From assembly GCA_900554625.1 (NCBI GenBank), contig USHP01000110.1, forward strand, positions 1-6,774: DNA of 6,774 bases. Direction: 5' to 3'. Positions 1-5,901 of the stretch are shown here, piece by piece. Under the pieces are notes generated by a model that saw only the letters and a list, made by a program, of their open reading frames with translations, made no database searches and was not told where the DNA came from. The DNA comes from an uncultured Eubacteriales bacterium (lineage in GTDB: Bacteria; Bacillota; Clostridia; Oscillospirales; Oscillospiraceae). Every line of letters starts with the position of its first letter. Positions within the stretch are counted from its first letter, which is position 1. Made by a program: the position numbers and the translations under genes.

Positions 1-121
1 AGATTGGCTAATTTAGCTGGTCCCTAATTGGCGATTTCTGCCGGGCCCGAACACTGGTTCTCATGGATGGTACAGTTCTCTATCCACTGGGCAGCCCACA
101 ATAGCCGCTGCCAAAACTACA
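1..121. other. Left-edge stretch with no supported gene
   Basis: No coding region can be supported here. The plus strand has stops in all frames. The minus strand has one short open frame (116 down to 24) with a plausible-looking composition but no good start or ribosome site. Several short inverted repeats are visible: GAAC/GTTC at 49-60, TGGAT/ATCCA at 64-86 and GGCAGC/GCTGCC at 90-112. They are followed by the strong hairpin at 122-152. This could be the structured 3' end of a plus-strand transcript starting outside the window, a small RNA, or a decayed gene end. The sequence does not decide between them. Confidence 0.3.
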
Positions 122-152
122 AAAACGCCGCCGAAGTTTTCGGCGGCGTTTT
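122..152. terminator. Strong hairpin terminator after the HTH gene, probably bidirectional
   Basis: A 14-bp perfect stem (122-135 with 139-152) closes a 3-base GTT loop. Its core is the GC-rich run CGCCGCCGAA, with A and T runs at the ends. On the minus strand it is followed by TTTTTGTAGTTTT, a good intrinsic-terminator tail for the HTH gene, whose TAA stop (153-151) overlaps the stem. On the plus strand the tail is TTTTACATTT, so it could also stop transcription entering from the left edge. Confidence 0.85.
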
Positions 153-357
153 ACATTTCCTCAGTAAACCGGAACAGATCATTGGGGGTGCAGTTCAATA
201 ACTGGCACATGGCTTCGATATTTTCATAGCGGATGGATTTTGTCTCGTTGTTGACCATTTTGCTGAAATTCTGATAGCTCATCCCCAACTGCTTGTACAG
301 CCAGTATTTGCTTTTTCCCTGCTCTTCCAGCAGCCGTAAAACATCCAGTTGAATCAT
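151..357 (-). CDS. Small Cro/C1-type helix-turn-helix transcriptional regulator
   Basis: This encodes a 68-residue protein that is almost entirely one XRE/Cro/C1-type DNA-binding domain. Helix 1 is about residues 2-13. The helix-turn-helix spans about 16-36 (SKYWLYKQLGMSYQNFSKMV), with the recognition helix near 27-36. A further helix (YENIEAMCQLL) is followed by the CTPNDLF motif typical of this family. There is no ligand-binding or dimerisation extension, so it probably binds DNA as a dimer through this domain alone. The ATG at 357 is preferred because GGGAAG lies at usable spacing upstream and related proteins commonly begin M-I. An in-frame ATG at 372 would add five residues (MGRYL). The gene diverges from the Cys-rich gene across a palindromic promoter region, which suggests auto-repression and control of that gene. 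Its true target is inferred, not shown. Confidence 0.85.
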   Translation of the reverse strand: MIQLDVLRLLEEQGKSKYWLYKQLGMSYQNFSKMVNNETKSIRYENIEAMCQLLNCTPNDLFRFTEEM

Positions 358-373
358 AAGATATCTTCCCATC

Positions 374-391
374 TCTCATGTTTTAATGAGA
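374..391. repeat. Short inverted repeat in the HTH gene leader
   Basis: TCTCAT (374-379) and ATGAGA (386-391) form a perfect 6-bp inverted repeat around a 6-base spacer. It lies just upstream of the HTH gene and would form a small hairpin in its leader. It could equally be a weak protein site or chance. Confidence 0.3.
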
Positions 392-410
392 TCATATCCC
401 AGTTTTCCTC

Positions 411-439
411 TTTACATATAGATTATTACATTATATAAT
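411..439 (+). promoter_or_regulatory. Near-consensus sigma-A promoter for the Cys-rich gene
   Basis: The -35 box TTTACA (411-416, one mismatch to TTGACA) is separated by exactly 17 bp from a perfect -10 box TATAAT (434-439). Transcription would begin near 446, giving a leader of about 20 bases with AGGAGG at 452-457. The -10 box lies inside the 426-443 palindrome, so a bound regulator would block it. Confidence 0.8.
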
Positions 440-444
440 GTAAA
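415..444 (-). promoter_or_regulatory. Candidate divergent promoter for the HTH gene
   Basis: On the minus strand TTTACA (444-439) can serve as a -35 box, with TATATG (420-415) as a weaker -10 box after 18 bp. Because the palindrome is symmetrical, TATAAT also reads on the minus strand at 435-430, but no -35 box lies at the right distance from it. Either way the HTH promoter would overlap the plus-strand promoter and the palindrome. Confidence 0.45.
426..443. promoter_or_regulatory. Perfect 18-bp palindrome, probable operator
   Basis: TTACATTATATAATGTAA reads identically on both strands. It lies between the divergent HTH and Cys-rich genes and contains the plus-strand -10 box. A third copy of the half-site TTACAT occurs at 412-417 in the same orientation as the left half, 14 bp upstream and overlapping the -35 box. 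The symmetry, position and repeated half-site fit binding by a dimeric Cro/C1-type protein, most simply the neighbouring gene product. Binding itself is inferred. Confidence 0.7.
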
Positions 445-465
445 GATACATAGGAGGGGGAAAAC

Positions 466-672
466 ATGATTTTAGATATTTCGGGAATTGAGCTAATTCC
501 AGGGAATCAAGGTATGTATTGCCCGGGGAATGGCATGCAAAAAGATGTTTTTGGACTTCCTATTGAATGCTGCTGTGATGAATGTGATTATTATATATGT
601 TGTTATGTAAACTCAATTGAAGCTGCATGTTCTTTTTGCTCCGACCAAGATTGCCCCAATAAACAAAAGTAA
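466..672 (+). CDS. Small cysteine-rich protein of unknown function
   Basis: This encodes 68 residues, ten of them cysteine: positions 19, 35, 36, 37, 40, 45, 46, 55, 58 and 63. They form a CCCDEC cluster, a CC pair and a CSFC motif followed by C63. The N-terminal part (ISGIELIPGNQG, then CPGNG) is glycine- and proline-containing and looks like a conserved motif rather than a signal peptide; no membrane segment is visible. The spacing suggests metal binding (Zn, Cu or Fe-S) or redox chemistry, but that is inference. The start is secure: AGGAGG at 452-457 lies 8 bases before the ATG, behind a near-perfect promoter. The stop abuts the 671-698 terminator. The gene is more AT-rich than the gyrase operon. 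I resemble it to small hypothetical proteins of Clostridia but cannot name a family. Confidence 0.75.
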   Translation: MILDISGIELIPGNQGMYCPGNGMQKDVFGLPIECCCDECDYYICCYVNSIEAACSFCSDQDCPNKQK

Positions 673-698
673 CCCCAGGCAAGAAAATGCCTGGGGTT
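671..698. terminator. Bidirectional terminator between the Cys-rich gene and the gyrase operon
   Basis: AACCCCAGGC (671-680) pairs perfectly with GCCTGGGGTT (689-698) around an 8-base A-rich loop. The plus-strand tail TTTTCTCTTATTT ends the Cys-rich transcript. The minus-strand tail TTACTTTTGTTT is weaker but usable for the gyrase operon. The stem begins within the TAA of the Cys-rich gene and lies just beyond the remB stop, so one hairpin serves two convergent units. Confidence 0.85.
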
Positions 699-703
699 TT
701 CTC

Positions 704-946
704 TTATTTCAGTCGTTTTTCCAGGGTTGCGGCGTTGAGGGCTGTCAGATAAACCCGGTGGAAGCCGTATTCCGAGGTCACCACAAAGGACTTGGGCAAA
801 TCGTCACAGGGAACCACTTCTCCTGCTTCCTCGCTTTTGCTCAGGTATTCCCGGGTGCGCTTGGAGGTGGAGGTGTTGTCCAGGTCAAAAATGCCCACAA
901 TGCACTTTTCCCGCACCGCCATGTCGTTGCCGATGGATAGATACAT
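704..946 (-). CDS. remB: RemB-like DUF370 regulator
   Basis: This encodes 80 residues matching the RemB/YaaB branch of the RemA-like (DUF370) family, close to the usual length. The recognisable parts are MYLSIGND at the N-terminus, VGIFDLDN at 17-24, PKSFVVT at 51-57 and LNAATLEKR at 70-78. In Bacillus subtilis RemA is a DNA-binding activator of biofilm-matrix genes, and remB also contributes to matrix expression; the exact role of RemB is less defined. The start is supported by GAGGTGA a few bases upstream, inside the end of rnhA. Only four bases separate the two genes, so they are surely co-transcribed and probably translationally linked. B. subtilis places this gene between recF and gyrB; here that gap is only 24 bases and remB closes the operon instead. 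The family call is firm, its role in this organism is not. Confidence 0.88.
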   Translation of the reverse strand: MYLSIGNDMAVREKCIVGIFDLDNTSTSKRTREYLSKSEEAGEVVPCDDLPKSFVVTSEYGFHRVYLTALNAATLEKRLK

Positions 947-950
947 GGTC

Positions 951-1391
951 TCACCTCTTCCGCAGTTTCCACTGCTGCACCGCTAGCTCGTCGCAGCGGT
1001 TGTTCTTCGGGTTGTCGGCGTGGCCCTTGACCCAGTGGTAGTGCAGGGTATGCACCTGGGTCAGCTCCAGCAGCCGCTGCCACAGATCCGGGTTCAGGGC
1101 GGGTTTTTTGTCAGACTTGACCCAGCCCCGCTTTTTCCAGCCCCAGGCCCAGCCCTTTTCCAGAGCGTCGATGACATACTTGCTGTCGGAGTACAGCTCC
1201 ACAATGCAGGGCTCTTTCAGCGCTTCCAGCCCCCGGATCACGGCGGTCAGCTCCATCCGGTTGTTGGTGGTGCTGTCCTCGCCGCCGGAAAGTTCCTTTT
1301 CATGGCCTTCCCACTCCAGGATGGCTCCCCAGCCTCCCGGGCCGGGGTTGCCGGAGCAGGCGCCGTCGGTGTACAGGGTGATGGTTTTCAC
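951..1391 (-). CDS. rnhA: Ribonuclease HI
   Basis: RNase HI cuts the RNA strand of RNA-DNA hybrids, removing R-loops and primer remnants in the cytoplasm. The 146-residue product has the normal length and the full catalytic set: Asp9 ([16 protein letters not shown]), Glu47 (NNRMEL), Asp69 (YSDSKYV) and Asp134, with the loop His124 in WVKGHADN. The tryptophan- and lysine-rich basic protrusion, which grips the hybrid in the E. coli enzyme, is present near 79-92 ([14 protein letters not shown]). There is no extra N-terminal hybrid-binding domain. Translation starts at GTG (1391-1389), overlapping the gyrA TGA by four bases (GTGA), with GAGGA upstream inside gyrA, so translation is probably coupled to GyrA. 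The placement behind gyrase makes sense because negative supercoiling favours R-loops. The identity is certain. Confidence 0.97.
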   Translation of the reverse strand: MKTITLYTDGACSGNPGPGGWGAILEWEGHEKELSGGEDSTTNNRMELTAVIRGLEALKEPCIVELYSDSKYVIDALEKGWAWGWKKRGWVKSDKKPALNPDLWQRLLELTQVHTLHYHWVKGHADNPKNNRCDELAVQQWKLRKR

Positions 1392-3889
1392 TGCTGGGCT
1401 TCCTCTTCCATGTTCTCCACCCGCTCCAGGGATACCACCTGATTGCCTTCTTCAATCCGCATGACAATCACGCCCTGAACGTCCCGCTTGTAGACGTTGA
1501 TGGAGGAGGCAGGAATCCGGATGATGACGCCGCCGTTTTCAATCAGCATTACATCGTCATTTTCACCCACTACCCGGCAGCCGGCTACGTTGCCGGTCTT
1601 GGCGGTGATGTTGTAGTTCTTCAGACCCTTACCGCCCCGGCTCTGGGCGCACTTTTCCCCGTTGGGGCCGGTACGCAGATATTCCGTCAGCTCCGTACGC
1701 TTGCCGTAGCCCTTTTCCGTTACGGTGAGCAGGGTCTTGCCTTCCTCAGCCTTTTCCGCGCCAACAACGAAGTCTCCGGGGCTGAGGGTGATACCCTTGA
1801 CACCGGCGGCGTCCCGTCCCATGGGCCGGACATCGGTTTCGCTGAAGCAGATGGCGTAGCCCTGGGCGGTAGCCAGCAGGATGTTGTCACTGCCATTGGT
1901 GTGGATTACGTTGATCAGATGATCGTCCTCGTCCAGGGTAATGGCCCGGATGCCGCCCTTGCGGTTGGTCTTGAGAGACAGGAAGGGCACCCGCTTGACC
2001 GTACCCTTCCGGGTGACCATCATCAGGTAATCGTCCTCGCTGAACTCCCGGGTAATGACCATGGCGGTGACGGACTCGCCGGGCTCCAGAGGCAGCACGT
2101 TGACAATGGCGGTACCACGGGCGGTACGGCCTGCCTCGGGAATCTGGTATCCCTTGCGGTGATGCACCCGGCCCAGGTCGGTAAAGAAGAGCATATGGTC
2201 ATGGGTGGAGGCAATGGTCAGAGACTTGACGTAGTCCTCCTCCTTCAGGTTCTGGGCGTTGACACCCCGGCCGCCCCGGCTCTGGGTCCGGTAGGTATCC
2301 ACGGGCATCCGCTTGATGTAGCCTTCGTTGGACAGGGTAAAGGCGCAGGTTTCCTCTTCGATGAGGTCTTCAATGTCGATCTCGTCTTCCACGTCCTGAA
2401 TCAGAGTCTTGCGCTCGTCGCCGAACTTGTCCCGGATCTCGATCAGCTCTTCCCGGAGCACGCCCTTGAGCTTGTTCTCATCGGACAGAAGCTCCAGATA
2501 GTAGTTGATCTTTTCCAGCAGTTCGTCGTATTCGTTCTGCAGTTTCTCCCGGTCCAGGCCCTGGAGGGCTTTCAGGCGCATATCCAGGATGGCCTGAGCC
2601 TGGACATCATCCAGGTTAAACCGGTCCATCAGACGCTGCTTGGCGTCGTCGTAGGCGGTGCGGATGATGTGGATGACCTCGTCGATGTTATCCTGGGCAA
2701 TGAGCAGGCCTTCCAACAGGTGGGCACGCTCCCGGGCTTTTTTCAGCTCGTACTGGGTCCGGCGGGTCAGCACCTGCTCCTGATGATTCAGGTACTCGTC
2801 GATGATCTGCCGCAGGGACAGAATCTTTGGCTGCTTCTGATCGTCCACCAGAGCCAGCATGATGATGCCAAAGCTAGACTGCAGCGCCGTCTGCTTGAAG
2901 AGGTTATTCAGCACAACCTGAGGGTTGGCGTCTTTTTTCAGTTCAATGACCATCCGCATGCCGTTGCGGTCGGTTTCGTCCCGGAGGTCAGATATGCCAT
3001 CCAGACGCTTGTCCTTGACCTGGTCGGCAATGTTTTTGATCAGCTGGCGCTTGTTGACCTGGTAAGGCAGTTCGGAAACGATGATCCGCATCCGGTCCTT
3101 GCCGAATTCCTCGAATTCGGTTTTGGCCCGCACTACCACCTTGCCCCGTCCGGTGGCGTAGGCTGCCCGGATGCCGCTGCGGCCCATGATGATGCCGCCG
3201 GTGGGGAAATCCGGGCCGCTGATTTGCTCCATCAGATCGGGCAATGTGGCCTCCGGGTCATCCAGCACAGCCACACAGGCGTTGATGACTTCCGTCAGAT
3301 TGTGGGGCGGAATATTGGTGGCCATGCCCACGGCGATGCCGGAGGAGCCATTGACCAGCAGGTTGGGGAACCGGCTGGGCAAAACCCGGGGTTCTTTCCG
3401 GCTTTCGTCAAAGTTGAGGTCCCAGTCTACGGTGTCCTTGTCAATGTCGCGAAGCATTTCGTTGGACATCTTGGACAGACGGGCTTCGGTGTAACGGTAA
3501 GCTGCCGGGGGATCGCCGTCCACGGAACCGAAGTTGCCGTGGCCGTCCACCAGCAGGTAGCGCATGGAGAAATTCTGGGCCAGACGGACCATGGCGTTGT
3601 AGACGGAGCTGTCGCCATGGGGATGGTATTTACCCAGCACGTCACCGACACAGGTGGCAGACTTTTTGAAGGGTTTGTCCGAGGTCAGGCCGCTTTCGTA
3701 CATGGTGTACAGAATCCGGCGGTGTACCGGCTTCAGGCCGTCCCGCACGTCAGGCAGAGCACGGCCGACGATGACGGACATGGCATATTCGATGTAGGAT
3801 TGCTCCATTTCCTCCACCAGGTTGCTCTCGGTGATTGCCTGGTCGGGGAAGCGGATATCCTCGGGTTGATAGCTGCGGTTATGTGCCAA
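1388..3889 (-). CDS. gyrA: DNA gyrase subunit A
   Basis: GyrA cuts and rejoins DNA in the A2B2 gyrase that introduces negative supercoils. Numbered from the TTG start (833 residues), the winged-helix breakage region holds HPHGDSSVY near 89-97 and the catalytic Tyr133 in [11 protein letters not shown] helical coiled-coil arm follows at roughly 350-480. The C-terminal wrapping domain starts near 500 and carries a GyrA-box, QSRGGRG (536-542), plus a second similar motif QSRGGKG (749-755). The E. coli Ser83 position is Ser94, but the Asp87 position is Asn98. GTG at 3898 is the longest possible start, yet GGAGG directly abuts it. TTG at 3889 has the same GGAGG at 8-base spacing and is preferred; it gives [15 protein letters not shown]. 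The gene follows gyrB after about 59 bases and overlaps rnhA. Confidence 0.97.
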   Translation of the reverse strand: MAHNRSYQPEDIRFPDQAITESNLVEEMEQSYIEYAMSVIVGRALPDVRDGLKPVHRRILYTMYESGLTSDKPFKKSATCVGDVLGKYHPHGDSSVYNAMVRLAQNFSMRYLLVDGHGNFGSVDGDPPAAYRYTEARLSKMSNEMLRDIDKDTVDWDLNFDESRKEPRVLPSRFPNLLVNGSSGIAVGMATNIPPHNLTEVINACVAVLDDPEATLPDLMEQISGPDFPTGGIIMGRSGIRAAYATGRGKVVVRAKTEFEEFGKDRMRIIVSELPYQVNKRQLIKNIADQVKDKRLDGISDLRDETDRNGMRMVIELKKDANPQVVLNNLFKQTALQSSFGIIMLALVDDQKQPKILSLRQIIDEYLNHQEQVLTRRTQYELKKARERAHLLEGLLIAQDNIDEVIHIIRTAYDDAKQRLMDRFNLDDVQAQAILDMRLKALQGLDREKLQNEYDELLEKINYYLELLSDENKLKGVLREELIEIRDKFGDERKTLIQDVEDEIDIEDLIEEETCAFTLSNEGYIKRMPVDTYRTQSRGGRGVNAQNLKEEDYVKSLTIASTHDHMLFFTDLGRVHHRKGYQIPEAGRTARGTAIVNVLPLEPGESVTAMVITREFSEDDYLMMVTRKGTVKRVPFLSLKTNRKGGIRAITLDEDDHLINVIHTNGSDNILLATAQGYAICFSETDVRPMGRDAAGVKGITLSPGDFVVGAEKAEEGKTLLTVTEKGYGKRTELTEYLRTGPNGEKCAQSRGGKGLKNYNITAKTGNVAGCRVVGENDDVMLIENGGVIIRIPASSINVYKRDVQGVIVMRIEEGNQVVSLERVENMEEEAQQ

Positions 3890-3898
3890 AAAGGACAC

Positions 3899-3903
3899 CT
3901 CCA
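3899..3903 (-). promoter_or_regulatory. Ribosome-binding site that decides the gyrA start
   Basis: On the minus strand this region reads TGGAGGTGTCCTTTTTGGCA. GGAGG is immediately followed by the GTG at 3898, with no spacer, but lies 8 bases before the in-frame TTG at 3889. Normal Shine-Dalgarno spacing therefore points to the TTG. Confidence 0.6.
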
Positions 3904-3913
3904 GTGTGTGTTT

Positions 3914-3947
3914 TTCCCATTGGGAAGGTCAGAACATGCCCTTTCCC
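3914..3947 (-). promoter_or_regulatory. Two mutually exclusive hairpins in the gyrB-gyrA gap
   Basis: On the minus strand GGGAAAGG (3947-3940) can pair with CCTTCCC (3928-3922) with one bulged A. Alternatively the TTCCC within that second arm (3926-3922) can pair with GGGAA (3918-3914) around an AAT loop. Both stems use the same CCTTCCC segment and lie just before the gyrA ribosome site. The stems are short, so any role in setting GyrA output is speculative. Confidence 0.3.
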
Positions 3948-3948
3948 A

Positions 3949-5877
3949 TCAAATATCGATATTGACCGCATACTTTGCGTTGCGCTCGATCCATTCTTTT
4001 CTCGGCTCCACCTGCTCGCCCATTAAGACGGTGAAGATTTCGTCCGCCCGGCGGGCATCTTCCAGGGTGATCCGGCGCAATGTGCGCTTTTCCGGGTCCA
4101 TGGTGGTCTCCCACAACTCGTGGGCATCCATTTCGCCCAGGCCTTTGAACCGGGAAATCTCCACCTTGGCGTTGGGGTTGTCCGCCCGGAGCTGAGCAGA
4201 GACCTGGTCACGCTGCTCGTCGGAGTAGGCAACCTTCACGGTCTTGCCCCGGGTCAGCTTGTACAGCGGGGGCACGGCGGAGTAGACGTATCCGTTTTCA
4301 ATCATGGGCCGCATGTAGCGGAAGAAGAAGGTCAAAAGCAATGTGCGGATATGGGCACCGTCCACGTCCGCATCGGACATGATGATGACCTTGTGGTAGC
4401 GCAGCTTTTCGATGTCGAATTCCTCGCCAATGCCGCCGCCCAGGGCCACGATCAGCGGATAGAGCTTGTCGTTGCCGTAGATTTTGTCGGCTCTGGCCTT
4501 TTCCACGTTGAGCATTTTACCCCACATGGCCAGAATCGCCTGGAACCGGGAGTCCCGGCCCTGGATTGCGGAGCCGGCTGCGGAGTCACCCTCGACGATG
4601 TAAATTTCGCACAGTTCCGGGTTGCGCTCGTTGCAGTCCTGGAGCTTATCAGGCATCTGGCCGGATTCCAGGCCGGTTTTCCGGCGGATGGATTCCCGGG
4701 CCTTCCGGGCGGCTTCTCTGGCCCGGTTGGCCATCATGGCCTTGTCCAGAATGGCCTTGGCGGTCTGGGGATGCTCTTCAAAGTACACCGCCAGCTGTTC
4801 GTTCACCACCTGGTCCACCAGGGTGCGGATATAGGCGTTGCCAAGTTTGGCCTTGGTCTGGCCTTCAAACTGGGCATCGGTCAGCTTGACGGAAATGATG
4901 GCGGTGATGCCCTCCCGGCAGTCCTCGCCGGAGACCTTGTCGTCGCCTTTGATGATGCCGTTTTTCACGCCGTAGGCGTTGAGCACTCGGGTCAGGGCGG
5001 TTTTGAAGCCGGTTTCGTGCATGCCGCCTTCCGGGGTGCGCACGTCGTTGGCAAAGGACATCAAAAATTCGTTGTAGCCATCGTTATATTGCAGGGCAAT
5101 TTCTGCGGAGGCGTCTCCCTTGGTGCCCTTCATGTAGATAATATCCTCGTGAAGCGGGGTTTTGTTTCGGTTGCACCAGGCAGCAAATTCCCGGATACCG
5201 CCTTCGTAGCACATCACATCGGAAATGTCGTCAGCGGTGCGGTTGTCGGTGATGGTGATGGACAAGCCTGCATTGAGGAAAGCCTCTTCCCGCATCCGCT
5301 CGTGGAGGGTTTCGTAGTCGTAAACCAGGGTATCGAACATCTCCGGGTCGGGCTGGAAGGTGACTTCCGTACCGGTTTTGTCAGTTTTGCCCACGATGGT
5401 CATTTCCTGGGTGATGTGGCCCCGGGCAAATTTCATTTCGTAGATATTGCCGTTCTTGTGCACCCGGACTTTCAGCCACTGGCTCAGGGCGTTGACAACG
5501 GAAGCGCCCACGCCATGGAGGCCGCCGGAGACCTTGTAGCCGCCGCCGCCGAATTTGCCGCCGGCATGCAGAACGGTGTACACCACTTCCAGGGCAGGCC
5601 GTCCGGTCTGTGGCTGGATATCCACGGGGATACCACGGCCGTCGTCGGTGACGGTGATGGAATCGCCGGGATTGATGGTGACGGTAATATGTTTACAGTA
5701 TCCGGCCAGAGCTTCGTCAATGGCGTTGTCCACGATCTCATAGACCAGGTGGTGCAGGCCGCTGCTGGAAGTGGAGCCGATATACATGCCCGGACGTTTC
5801 CGGACTGCCTCCAATCCTTCCAGAACCTGAATTTGTTCCGCGCCGTATTCCTGTGTTACTTTCGTTTCCTCAGACAT
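3949..5877 (-). CDS. gyrB: DNA gyrase subunit B
   Basis: GyrB is the ATPase subunit of DNA gyrase. The 642 residues match the short firmicute form without the large enterobacterial insertion. The GHKL ATPase has Glu47 and Asn51 in [11 protein letters not shown], Asp78 in TDDGRGIPV, and the lid [19 protein letters not shown] (106-124). The TOPRIM metal site has Glu429 in [10 protein letters not shown] and the acidic set Asp502, Asp504 and Asp506 in [18 protein letters not shown]. The protein ends with the usual [10 protein letters not shown]. Some positions known to affect drugs in E. coli differ: Arg136 corresponds to Lys141, Gly429 to Ala434 and Lys447 to Trp452. AGGAGG at 5888-5883 lies five bases before the ATG, inside the 24-base gap after recF. 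The identity is certain. Confidence 0.98.
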   Translation of the reverse strand: MSEETKVTQEYGAEQIQVLEGLEAVRKRPGMYIGSTSSSGLHHLVYEIVDNAIDEALAGYCKHITVTINPGDSITVTDDGRGIPVDIQPQTGRPALEVVYTVLHAGGKFGGGGYKVSGGLHGVGASVVNALSQWLKVRVHKNGNIYEMKFARGHITQEMTIVGKTDKTGTEVTFQPDPEMFDTLVYDYETLHERMREEAFLNAGLSITITDNRTADDISDVMCYEGGIREFAAWCNRNKTPLHEDIIYMKGTKGDASAEIALQYNDGYNEFLMSFANDVRTPEGGMHETGFKTALTRVLNAYGVKNGIIKGDDKVSGEDCREGITAIISVKLTDAQFEGQTKAKLGNAYIRTLVDQVVNEQLAVYFEEHPQTAKAILDKAMMANRAREAARKARESIRRKTGLESGQMPDKLQDCNERNPELCEIYIVEGDSAAGSAIQGRDSRFQAILAMWGKMLNVEKARADKIYGNDKLYPLIVALGGGIGEEFDIEKLRYHKVIIMSDADVDGAHIRTLLLTFFFRYMRPMIENGYVYSAVPPLYKLTRGKTVKVAYSDEQRDQVSAQLRADNPNAKVEISRFKGLGEMDAHELWETTMDPEKRTLRRITLEDARRADEIFTVLMGEQVEPRKEWIERNAKYAVNIDI

Positions 5878-5901
5878 AAAATCCTCCTGAAATTGCGCCG
5901 T

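Noticed and set aside
1..152. Known structured RNA (tRNA, tmRNA, 6S, RNase P or T-box) at the left edge
   Set aside because: None of the diagnostic motifs of these families could be found; only short inverted repeats and the terminator are visible.
617..940. 107-codon plus-strand frame overlapping the Cys-rich gene and remB
   Set aside because: It reads through the 671-698 terminator and antisense to remB, and has no supporting start signal.
1891..1905. DnaA-box-like TGTGGATTA
   Set aside because: It is a single 8-of-9 match inside gyrA with no cluster of further boxes or AT-rich unwinding region, so it is not evidence of an origin.
1901..4195. 764-codon open frame on the plus strand, opposite gyrA and the end of gyrB
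   Set aside because: It runs antisense to two certain essential genes and crosses their junction. Its translation is low-complexity (rich in Gly, Val, His, Asp and Gln) with no recognisable domain, as expected from the complement of GC-rich coding sequence.
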